This document shows, piece after piece, positions 53,048-60,989 of a stretch of DNA of 64,000 bases. The position numbers and the translations under genes were made by a program. Location of the stretch: the NCBI GenBank assembly GCA_964446485.1, contig CAYUOU010000001.1, positions 124,001 to 188,000 on the forward strand. Direction: 5' to 3'. The notes beneath the pieces were generated by a model. That model ran no database searches. It worked only from the letters and a program-made list of their open reading frames with translations, and was not told the origin of the DNA. This DNA is from JBDRRP01 sp964446485 (GTDB lineage: Bacteria; Desulfobacterota; Desulfobacteria; Desulfobacterales; JBDRRP01). How positions within the stretch are numbered: position 1 is the stretch's first letter; the number at the start of each line of letters is the position of its first letter.

Positions 53048-54043
53048 TCACACCCGCCCGGCCAGAATGCCGGATTCCGTTGGGCCGACGAACGGTAGGC
53101 GTTGAATATCTCGCACGCCCACAGCGGTGAGCATGTCCACGAGTTCCGCCTGGGTGTAGGCGCGGCCGCCGTCGGTGCCAACCAGCATGTTCAGGGAGAA
53201 CAGGGCGGGAAACAGCGGGCCATCCGCGCTGTCTTCCAGGATGAATTCGTGGATGAATATCCGGCCTTTGCCGGTGAGGGTGCCCACGGCTTTTCTGATC
53301 ATTTCTTGGCAGGTGGCCGGGTCTTCGCCGTGCAGGATGTGGGACAGCCATACGGCGTCGAATGCACCTTCCACTTCCTCGGCGGTATAGTCCCCGGGGA
53401 TAAATCGGATGCGGTCCTCCATCCCGAATTTTTTGATGGTCTTCTGGGCAAAGGGGCGCGTCGTGGCCAGATCGTAGATAGCCGCCGTTAGCTCCGGGTG
53501 TTTCAGGCAAAAATGGATGGCGAAGGTGCCGGGTCCGCCCCCCAGATCCAAGAGTCGGCGGCATCCGCCTAAGTCGATGAGTTCTGCCACGGCTGGGGCA
53601 ATGGCCGAGGCGATGTTGAACATCCCCATCAAAAAGGCTTCCCGGCGGTCGTCATCACCGGAAATGGCCCGTTCGCGCACCGGGCGTCCGGTGCGAACCG
53701 CCTCGGCCAGGCGATTCCAGGAAGGCATGAGATAATGGTGGTGCATGATCATAAAGCCGATGTAAGTGTCGGCGCTTTTCACCAGAAACCGGCGGGCCGA
53801 TTCGGTGTTGGAGAACAGGTCTCCGGACTTTTCCAACAGCCCCATGGCAACGAGGGCATTCAAGAGCCGTTCGGTGGCGTCTTCGGAAAACCCGGTGCCA
53901 TCGGCCACTGCCGCCGCGGGCAGGGCGCCGTCACCGATGGCCGTAAAAATATCCAGCTTGACGGCGGCATGCAGCGTACAGGTTTTCCAAAAACTCCCTG
54001 ATATCTCCAAAAGCTGTCCGGGGGACGGGTGTTGTTCGGTCAT
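53048..54043 (-). CDS. SAM-dependent O-methyltransferase (family 2-like)
   Basis: A 331-residue methyltransferase with an N-terminal winged-helix dimerisation domain (LHAAVKLDIFTAIGDGALPAAAVADGTGFSEDATERLLNALVAMGLLEK) and a C-terminal Rossmann domain with RLLDLGGGPGTFAIHF and DAVWLSHILHGED. This layout resembles acetylserotonin/hydroxyneurosporene-type O-methyltransferases. The substrate is unknown. ATG at 54043 is chosen because AAGGAGG lies seven bases upstream; the open frame begins at 54100. It precedes mutY by 7 bp in an apparent operon. Confidence 0.87.
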   Translation of the reverse strand: MTEQHPSPGQLLEISGSFWKTCTLHAAVKLDIFTAIGDGALPAAAVADGTGFSEDATERLLNALVAMGLLEKSGDLFSNTESARRFLVKSADTYIGFMIMHHHYLMPSWNRLAEAVRTGRPVRERAISGDDDRREAFLMGMFNIASAIAPAVAELIDLGGCRRLLDLGGGPGTFAIHFCLKHPELTAAIYDLATTRPFAQKTIKKFGMEDRIRFIPGDYTAEEVEGAFDAVWLSHILHGEDPATCQEMIRKAVGTLTGKGRIFIHEFILEDSADGPLFPALFSLNMLVGTDGGRAYTQAELVDMLTAVGVRDIQRLPFVGPTESGILAGRV

Positions 54044-54418
54044 CTTTGCCTCCTTCGTAACCGGTAGTGGCGCGCACTCGAGGTTCTCGTTATCGGCCAA
54101 GATATCTCAAAAGGCAAGTGTCGATAGGTTGCGCCAAAACGCATCGTCGCAATGGGCTGCCGCAATTCGACGAATTTGAAAAAAATCGATTTTATTAAGA
54201 AATCCAGCACCCTGACACTGAAGCGGTTGCCATGGGCATGGCTTTGTGTCATATCATTCAGGGCCTCATCCGCGGGTTCCGACGCAACTGACGGCACCTT
54301 CGGGAGCCTGGGTGATGATGCCGCCGCGCCGTTGAAGACACTGCGCTGAACAATGGCATCACATGAGCCGTCAACAGCGGCCGGCACACCCGCATTACCA
54401 ACCCTATCGGAGAGCCTC

Positions 54419-56290
54419 ATGAAAACCACCGGCTACTGGGCCGACGACTACGTCAATAAGAAACGTTCGCTGGCCGAGGCTGTCGGCCGAATCCGCTCGG
54501 GTCAGCGGGTCTTCATCGGCTCCTATTGCGGAGAGCCTCAGCACCTGGTCAAGGGGCTGGCCGACGTGGCAGCGCACTTGAGCGACATCGAAATCATCCG
54601 CCTGATGTCTTTAGAGACCACTCCCCTGATGCAACTCGCCGATCGTACCAGCGACCAGAACATCAACATCCGCTCCATTTACCTTGGGTCGGCCAAGAGT
54701 GCGCCGCTGGCCGGCAACATGCGATTTTACACCCCCGTGAACATGGCCGAGGTTCCCCGCCTCTTCGCCCGGCGACGCATCCCCATCGACGTCGCCCTGA
54801 TCCAGGTTTCGCCGCCGGACGACTTCGGCTGGATGAGCTTTGGCGTGTCGGTGGACGTCAATCAGGCGGCGGCCCTTGCCGCCGACCTGGTCATCGCCCA
54901 AATCAACGCCAACATGCCCATGGTGCTGGGTCAAAGTTTTATCCATGTCAACGATGTGGATTTGTTTGTGGACCACGACGAGGAACTGCTGACCATTTCT
55001 CCGGTGTCTAAAAGCGAACAGGCCCTGATGATCGGCCAGAACATCGCGCGGTTGGTCGACGACGGCGCCACACTGCAGATCGGCCTGGATGCGGCCTCCC
55101 AGGCAACCAGCCTGGCCCTGGCCGAGAAGAACGACCTGGGCATCCACTCCATGTTCTTCACCGACGACATCATGCATCTTTACGCCCGGGGCGTCGTTAC
55201 CAACCGTCGCAAGGGCTTTAACAACGGCAAACTGGTGGCCAGTTGCGCCGTGGGCACTCAGGCCATGTACGAATTTTTGCACCTCAACCCCGCCGTGGAG
55301 TTTCATCCCTCGGACTATGTGAATGACGTGGAGATCATCGCCCGCCACCACAAAATGGTCTCAATGAACGTGGCCCAGCGCATCGATCTTGCCGGCCAGG
55401 TCTCCTCGGACGCGGTGGCCTCCACCCTTTTTGCCGGGGTGTCTGGCATTCCGGACTTTGTCCGCGGCTCCAACCGCTCGGCCGGGGGGCGCTCCATCAT
55501 CATGCTCACCGCCACGGACGACGAGGGTCACACCAGCCGGATCGTACCGCTGCTCAACAACACCATCGTCACCGTCCCCAGAGAGGATGTGCGGTGGGTG
55601 GTCACCGAGTTCGGGGCCGTCAACTTGTTTGGAAAGAGCACCCAGGAGCGCGCCCTGGCCATGATCAGCATCGCCCATCCGGATTTTCGCGACGAACTCC
55701 TGGGGCAGGCCAAGGAAATGGGCATGATCGGTCGTGGCCGGCGCCTGGGCGATTATGTGCGCGGTATTTACCCGGTGCGCCTGGAGGAGACCCTCGTCAT
55801 GGATGGGCAGACGGTCACGGTGCGCCCCACCAAGCCGGTGGACGAGCGGCGCATTCAGGAACATTTCTACCACCTGGACAGAAAAGACGTCCTCTCCCGC
55901 TTCTTTCACGAAAAGACGCGGTTTGCCCGTGGAGACGTCGAATCCTTGAGCCAGATCGACTACGTGCGCAACCTGAGCATTATTGCCGTTGTGGGGGAGT
56001 TCGGCTTCGATCGGGTCGTGGGCATCGGCGAGTATTACCTGGAGCCGCGCAAAAACATGGCCGAGGTGGCCTTTTCAGTCAGCCGGGATTTTCAGGGTAA
56101 GGGGATGGGCCGCATTTTAATGCGGAAGCTGGCCAAGGCCGCCCGGGAAAACGGCATTCTTGGCCTTTATGCCATCACCTCGCCGGGCAACAAAGCCATG
56201 ATCAATCTCTTCAAGACGCTGCCATACAAGGTCAATTCGGTTCTGGAAGATGAACTGCTCTTGAGCTGCCGATTCGACGATCCGGCGTGA
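54419..56290 (+). CDS. acetyl-CoA hydrolase/transferase-like domain fused to GNAT acetyltransferase
   Basis: A 623-residue fusion. Residues 1-430 form a family-I CoA-transferase-like domain: FIGSYCGEPQHLVKGL, FGWMSFGVSVD, LQIGLDAASQAT and VVTEFGAVNLFGKSTQERA. The position of the catalytic Glu (IHSEMF/IHTEM in 4-hydroxybutyrate-type transferases) reads IHSMFFTDDI, so CoA transfer may be lost. Residues 470-623 are a GNAT domain with VVGIGEYYL and the acetyl-CoA loop DFQGKGMGRILMRKL. Similar fusions exist in Desulfobacterota as CoA-binding/acetylation enzymes of uncertain role. ATG at 54419 follows CGGAGAG. Confidence 0.83.
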   Translation: MKTTGYWADDYVNKKRSLAEAVGRIRSGQRVFIGSYCGEPQHLVKGLADVAAHLSDIEIIRLMSLETTPLMQLADRTSDQNINIRSIYLGSAKSAPLAGNMRFYTPVNMAEVPRLFARRRIPIDVALIQVSPPDDFGWMSFGVSVDVNQAAALAADLVIAQINANMPMVLGQSFIHVNDVDLFVDHDEELLTISPVSKSEQALMIGQNIARLVDDGATLQIGLDAASQATSLALAEKNDLGIHSMFFTDDIMHLYARGVVTNRRKGFNNGKLVASCAVGTQAMYEFLHLNPAVEFHPSDYVNDVEIIARHHKMVSMNVAQRIDLAGQVSSDAVASTLFAGVSGIPDFVRGSNRSAGGRSIIMLTATDDEGHTSRIVPLLNNTIVTVPREDVRWVVTEFGAVNLFGKSTQERALAMISIAHPDFRDELLGQAKEMGMIGRGRRLGDYVRGIYPVRLEETLVMDGQTVTVRPTKPVDERRIQEHFYHLDRKDVLSRFFHEKTRFARGDVESLSQIDYVRNLSIIAVVGEFGFDRVVGIGEYYLEPRKNMAEVAFSVSRDFQGKGMGRILMRKLAKAARENGILGLYAITSPGNKAMINLFKTLPYKVNSVLEDELLLSCRFDDPA

Positions 56291-56395
56291 TGCGGGCGGT
56301 GTCGGCATGGTTCGGCACATCGGTTTCCCACGCCGCGGGGATGTTGGCGCCAACACGATGTATTCACCCTACGACACACCACGATGCATTTGCTG

Positions 56396-57697
56396 CTACT
56401 GGATCCAAAAAAGACTGATCACCGGCACGTAGGTAATCAACAGGAGAAATAGCAGTCGTAGAACGAGGAAGGGAATGGCGGCGCTGTAGAGCAGGGTGAC
56501 CGGCTTTTGGAATTTCATGCTGGCGATAAACAGGTTGATGCCCACCGGCGGCGTGGAATAGCCGATCTCCAGATTGACCAGGAAAATAACGCATAGATGA
56601 ATGGGGTCGATGCCGTACTGCATCGCCACCGGAATCATGATGGGCACCACGATGACGATGGCGGAGAAAATGTCCATCATGCACCCAACCGCCAGCAGAA
56701 ACAGGTTGAGGCCCATCAGAAAGGTGATGCGGCTGTCGGTGAAAGCCGTGAGGGTTTCCATGATGCGGTCGGGGATCTGGGCGTCCACCAGGTAGCCGGT
56801 AAGGGCCAGGGACATCGCCAGGATGATGATGATGGCTCCGGAGAGGACGGCGCTGTCCACAATGATCTTGGGAAGCTGCCGGGAGAAGGAGATTTCCTTC
56901 AGGATAAAACATTCCACCACCAGCACGTAGACCACCACCAGCGCCGAGACCTCGGCGATGGTGACGAATCCGCCGTAAACCCCCACCAGAATAATCGCCA
57001 CGATGGGCCAGTCCCACTTGCCGTCCAAGAAAGTGCGTTTCAGTTCAACGGTCGCCGGGCCATCCGGACCCGCCACCGGTTCAACGTTTCCGTTGCGGAT
57101 GCGCTGCCACTGACGCACCCCGGCGTAGATCGAGAGAATCACCACCACCATCATCCCTGGTACCAGTGCCGCCTTGAATACCCGGCCGATGTCCACCTGG
57201 GCCACGACGCCGTATAGAATGATCGGCAGGCTGGGCGGAAAAAGGAGCCCCAGGCTGCCGCCGGCGGTGAGGAGCCCCAGGGTGAAGCGCTCCCCGTACT
57301 GCTGCTGGCGAAGTATGGGGTAAAGCACGCTGCCCAGGGCCACGATGGTGACCCCGCTGGCGCCGGTAAGGGCTGTGAAAAACGTGCAGGCGCCAAGGGC
57401 GGCAATGGCCAGCCCACCCGGGAGCCAGCCGGCGGCTGCGTTCATGAAGTTCATGATGCGCCGGGGCGCCCCCGATTCGGTGAGAAGGGTCCCCACGAAG
57501 GTAAACAGCGGCAGTGCCATGAGCACCGGCATGGATGCCAGGCGGTTCATTTCGATGATCACCACCTGCAGGGACAGGGGATCCGGATCGGCGGCATAAA
57601 GGCAGACCATGGCCAGGCCGCCGATGACGGTAAACAGCGGCGCTTCCAGCAGGGCGAAGAGCAGCACTGCGAAGATGGCATAAGAAAGGAGGCTCAC
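56396..57697 (-). CDS. dctM: TRAP transporter large permease (DctM)
   Basis: The 433-residue membrane subunit that carries the substrate and sodium path in a TRAP transporter. About 12 transmembrane segments; typical DctM blocks are PLFTFVGTLLTESG, AIAALGACTFFTALTGASGVTIVALGSVLYP, GLLFPPSLPIILYGVVAQVDIGRVFKAALVPGMM and VVPIMIPVAMQYGIDPIHLCVIFLVNLEIGYSTPPVGINLF. Overlaps the DctQ stop by 4 bp. Last gene of the operon TatT-DctP-DctQ-DctM. A convergent CoA-transferase gene follows, with a 14-bp palindrome between (TGTTGGCGCCAACA at 56342-56355). Confidence 0.93.
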   Translation of the reverse strand: MSLLSYAIFAVLLFALLEAPLFTVIGGLAMVCLYAADPDPLSLQVVIIEMNRLASMPVLMALPLFTFVGTLLTESGAPRRIMNFMNAAAGWLPGGLAIAALGACTFFTALTGASGVTIVALGSVLYPILRQQQYGERFTLGLLTAGGSLGLLFPPSLPIILYGVVAQVDIGRVFKAALVPGMMVVVILSIYAGVRQWQRIRNGNVEPVAGPDGPATVELKRTFLDGKWDWPIVAIILVGVYGGFVTIAEVSALVVVYVLVVECFILKEISFSRQLPKIIVDSAVLSGAIIIILAMSLALTGYLVDAQIPDRIMETLTAFTDSRITFLMGLNLFLLAVGCMMDIFSAIVIVVPIMIPVAMQYGIDPIHLCVIFLVNLEIGYSTPPVGINLFIASMKFQKPVTLLYSAAIPFLVLRLLFLLLITYVPVISLFWIQ

Positions 57698-58215
57698 AAT
57701 GCGCCGCCAGCTGGGTCTTGGCTCGGTGCCTCACCGTCCGCAGCGTCAAGCCCGGTGGTCCGGCTGGCCGGCGGGGAGAGGACGTTGAGGAAAAAGCGGA
57801 ACATCGCCAGGAAGAAAAACAGCGGAAACACCACCGCCGCATAACCGCTGGGGCCGAAGATGGCGACCTCGTTTTTTACGAAAGAGAGGGCCGCCACCGC
57901 CAAAACGCCCATGACGGCCATGCCAAAGAGTGCGCTGACGCGGCCGGCCATGCGACGGACACCGGGGGAAGCGAGACGCAGGACCAGTTCCAGGCGGATG
58001 TGCCGGTTGCTGCGCAACCCCACCGTGGAGCCCATGAGCGCCAGCCATAGCACCAGCGTGGGGGCGTATTCCAGCAGTGCCTGGAATGAGTGTTGAAAGA
58101 GGTTTCGTGAGATGACATTGATGCCGATGGCCGCCACCAGCGCGCTGAAGAGGACGATGACCAGGACGCGCTCCAGCATGGACAATGCGTTGTCAATCTT
58201 TAGCATCAGGAGCAT
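57694..58215 (-). CDS. dctQ: TRAP transporter small permease (DctQ)
   Basis: A 173-residue membrane subunit with four predicted transmembrane helices (MLERVLVIVLFSALVAAIGINVISR, LLEYAPTLVLWLALMGSTVGLRSNRHIRLELVLR, RVSALFGMAVMGVLAVAALSF, YAAVVFPLFFFLAMFRFFL). The segment GSTVGLRSNRHIRLELV is the usual DctQ hallmark. Start ATG at 58215 or 58206. It lies between DctP and DctM and overlaps DctM. Confidence 0.9.
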   Translation of the reverse strand: MLLMLKIDNALSMLERVLVIVLFSALVAAIGINVISRNLFQHSFQALLEYAPTLVLWLALMGSTVGLRSNRHIRLELVLRLASPGVRRMAGRVSALFGMAVMGVLAVAALSFVKNEVAIFGPSGYAAVVFPLFFFLAMFRFFLNVLSPPASRTTGLDAADGEAPSQDPAGGAL

Positions 58216-58274
58216 GTAGGGAATCGTCCTTTTCTACCCGGTGGCCGCGCGACGGGCCGTTGGATGGCGGGATG

Positions 58275-59300
58275 TCATTTGGCGGCGGCGTGTGTCGACC
58301 GGTAGGTCTTCAGGATACCGCTCACGCGGTCGAAAAGGTCCAGAGAATACAAATCGGGAATGTTCTTCTGATAGGTCTTCTGGGCGTTGGATCTAAACGC
58401 AGTAATTAGGTCTTCGCCCGGGGCAACCGCCTGGATGCCCGAGGCGGCCAGCACCCCAAGGGCCTCTGCGTTTTCCTTGCGTGTCAGGTCCACCAGCTTC
58501 TTGGCGTAGGCCTTCACGGTGGTGCGCAGGACCCGCTGTTGGTCGGGCGTCAGCCGCTCGAAAATGCGCCGGTTCATAAGCAGGGCGCCGGTGGAGTTCA
58601 CCATGGGATAATCCAGCATGTACTTGACCCGCGTATGCCATTGAAAGGCGATGGCCGCCAGCGGAGGGGCGTAGAAGCTGTCGATCATTCCTGTTTCCAG
58701 GCCGGTGTTTACGTCGGCCAGGTGCAGGGGGTAGGTGGTGATGCCGAAGGTTTTGAGAAAGGTCTCTGCCACCGGATCCCCTTTCCAGGTCCACATTTTT
58801 ATCGAATGCATGGCATCCGGCTGGTTGAGCGGCTGGCTGGAGAAAAAGTAAACGAACCCGGCTTCGGCGAACCCCAGCAAGATGAAGCCTTTTTTTTCGA
58901 AGGCGGCGCTGAATTCGTCAAAGAGCGATTCCTTGACGTGATCGACTTCCTGGTAGGTATTGAACAGCAATGGCGCTTCGAGGATTCGGATTTCCGGCAG
59001 CACCACGCCCAACCCCACGCCGGAAAATCCTGCGGCGTGGACCCGGTTGGCCCGCATTTTCCGGAGCACGTCCAACTCGTCACCGCTGACGCCACCCGCG
59101 TAGATCTTGAAATCGACGTCTCCGCTGGTTTGCTGCTTCACGTTCCGTGACATGTCTCGCAATGTCTCCGTCCAGGTACTTCCATCCGGCGTCACCAGCG
59201 CCACCTTGATGGTCGTCCTGCCGGCCCAGGCCGGCGCAGAGAATGAGATGCAGCACAAAAATGACAGGAGCGACAGAGCGATGATCGATTTGTTTTTCAT
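58275..59300 (-). CDS. dctP: TRAP transporter substrate-binding protein (DctP/YiaO family)
   Basis: A 341-residue periplasmic binding protein. Signal peptide with core IIALSLLSFLCCISFSAPAWA, then IKVALVTPDGSTWTETLRDMSRNV, VDFKIYAGGVSGDELDVLRKMRANRVHAAGFSGVGL and KMWTWKGDPVAETFLKTFGITTYPLHLADVNTGLETGMIDSFYAPPLAA. The Arg-containing block that recognises a carboxylate (usually near residue 150-170) is not obvious, so the ligand may be unusual. The start overlaps the TatT stop by 4 bp. It delivers ligand to the DctQ/DctM permease. Confidence 0.92.
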   Translation of the reverse strand: MKNKSIIALSLLSFLCCISFSAPAWAGRTTIKVALVTPDGSTWTETLRDMSRNVKQQTSGDVDFKIYAGGVSGDELDVLRKMRANRVHAAGFSGVGLGVVLPEIRILEAPLLFNTYQEVDHVKESLFDEFSAAFEKKGFILLGFAEAGFVYFFSSQPLNQPDAMHSIKMWTWKGDPVAETFLKTFGITTYPLHLADVNTGLETGMIDSFYAPPLAAIAFQWHTRVKYMLDYPMVNSTGALLMNRRIFERLTPDQQRVLRTTVKAYAKKLVDLTRKENAEALGVLAASGIQAVAPGEDLITAFRSNAQKTYQKNIPDLYSLDLFDRVSGILKTYRSTHAAAK

Positions 59301-60256
59301 GGGGGGTCCTCTTCGGTGAACAGGTCGTCCACAGCGCGCAGATAAATGCGCGCGCGTGCGGCGGCGATGGCATTGTAAAGTCGATATCGGTCGGTCGCCG
59401 GGGCCGTGGCCACCCGATTCATCACGGCGGTGAATTCATTGCGATCCTGAGCCGGCTGCAGCACGTATCTGCCATAATAGACTTCCCCGAGAAGGAAGTC
59501 TTCGCCGGCAATGCGCATCAGCGCCGTGTAGTGATCTTTTGCAGCCTGGGGGTTGCCGCCCATCATCGGCGGCCGTGCGCCGTAATAGGCCAATAGAAAC
59601 AGATGGGCGCCGCCATTCTGATATGCCGGATCCAATGCCACCACGGTGCGCATGGCGGTTTCCACCACATGGGCTTTGGCCAGAAGCGCAACGGAGGAGC
59701 GCTCCAGGTTGATGCGGGCCCCCAGGTTGAATGCCCACCAGAATACCGCGGGTGCATCCTTGGCGGCCAACCGGGTGAAAAACACCGATCGGCCGTCAGG
59801 CGTCTCCAACAGTTCGGGGGCGTCAGGGAAACGCAACGTGAGCGCATCGAGGCCGTAGCGCGCCCCGGTTGCATAATAGGCCAACGCCCGTTTCCTCACA
59901 CGGTCGGGATTCTGGCCGGCGTCACCGAAATGGGCCAGTGTTGCGCCATCGAGGCCGAAGGTGTCGATCTCCAGCAGCGGCTCCAAAAAGGCAAATGCAT
60001 AGCTGGCGTAGAGCCGGGCCAGCATGATCTTTAAATCCGCATTGTCGGGGTCGTTTGCCAGCAGGGCCGCCGCCAGCTTGATGTTTGCCGGAAAGGCTTG
60101 GGCCAGCATTTCCAGATCGTCGTCGTTTTCAAACGCCGACATGCCGGTGTCGAGAATGCCGGCCATTTCGCGCACCGCCAGCTGGCGGGTGCTGCAGCCG
60201 GCAAGCACCGGGAGAAAGAGCAAAAATAGTATGAGGGTTCGTGCCGTGGCAGTCAT
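59297..60256 (-). CDS. TRAP-associated TatT (TPAT) lipoprotein
   Basis: A 319-residue periplasmic lipoprotein. The signal peptide ends in the lipobox LAGCST. The mature part is alpha-helical with tetratricopeptide-like features (LLANDPDNADLKIMLARLYASYAF, ATGARYGLDALTLRF, NPQAAKDHYTALMRI), matching the T component of TRAP systems described from Treponema (Tp0956). It binds DctP and probably hands over hydrophobic ligands. It is the first gene of the four-gene TRAP operon and is coupled to dctP by a 4-bp overlap. Confidence 0.85.
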   Translation of the reverse strand: MTATARTLILFLLFLPVLAGCSTRQLAVREMAGILDTGMSAFENDDDLEMLAQAFPANIKLAAALLANDPDNADLKIMLARLYASYAFAFLEPLLEIDTFGLDGATLAHFGDAGQNPDRVRKRALAYYATGARYGLDALTLRFPDAPELLETPDGRSVFFTRLAAKDAPAVFWWAFNLGARINLERSSVALLAKAHVVETAMRTVVALDPAYQNGGAHLFLLAYYGARPPMMGGNPQAAKDHYTALMRIAGEDFLLGEVYYGRYVLQPAQDRNEFTAVMNRVATAPATDRYRLYNAIAAARARIYLRAVDDLFTEEDPP

Positions 60257-60445
60257 CGTTCGCCCGATGGTCCAATACGGTTAGCCAATGGAAACGAGTC
60301 GATTCTGTTTCAGGGCGCCAAAAATGTCAATTGCCGGAAATGGCTGACAGCCGTCGCCGGCCAACCCGACGCAGGCCATCGATCACCCAGGCAGGACAGC
60401 CGCGGGGTTTGTGACCCCCACTGCCTGGCACCCAGTGGATTTTCG

Positions 60446-60832
60446 CTATAGTTGCGTTCTTGCCCAGGCGGCGATCGCACGAATATCCGCCGGGCCGGTG
60501 CGGCAGCAGCCCCCGATGATTCGGGCCCCGGTGCGATACCATGCGTTGGCCATTTTGGAAAAAGCCGTTCTGGTGGATGCGCCGTGCCATTGGCGGGAAG
60601 CGACATCATAACGTTCCCCGGAATTGGGATAGACGACAATGGGTTTATCTGTCCTTTTTCCGATGGCCCGGATCAGGTCGGGAACGTACCGCGGCGGTGT
60701 GCAGTTCACGCCTACGGCGGCTACCTGCGGATGGTGGTCGAGATCGCATCCGCGCCGTTCCAGCTCCGTGGCCAGAGCCCCGTCGAGGATCACTATGGGG
60801 TAGTCTTTGAGAATCTTGGCAAGTGGATCCAT
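60446..60832 (-). pseudogene. homocysteine S-methyltransferase with large in-frame internal deletion
   Basis: The 128-residue frame keeps the N-terminal VILDGALATELERRGCDLD of homocysteine S-methyltransferases and the C-terminal two zinc-ligand blocks (VGVNCTPP and GARIIGGCCRTGPADIRAIA), but the ~180 residues normally between residues ~33 and the GVNC block are absent. The join is near 60722-60738. The frame is not interrupted by a stop. Lost parts include most of the barrel, so activity is very unlikely, even though all three zinc cysteines remain. It is 190 bp upstream of the TRAP operon and on the same strand. Confidence 0.8.
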
Positions 60833-60989
60833 CGCGGCCTTCGCTGGGTTGGATTAAAAGATGAATGTATCATAAAAGAATGTCTGGAGATCTGTCGAGC
60901 AAGACCTTTGCCGATGATGAACGCCACATTGAAAACGGTGGCGTTTTCCATGATTTCCCAGAACGCCAAAAAGAAATATCCTCACGCTT

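Noticed and set aside
56342..56355. TGTTGGCGCCAACA palindrome between convergent genes as an operator
   Set aside because: It lies between two gene ends with no promoter nearby; could be a weak terminator stem but lacks a T-run.
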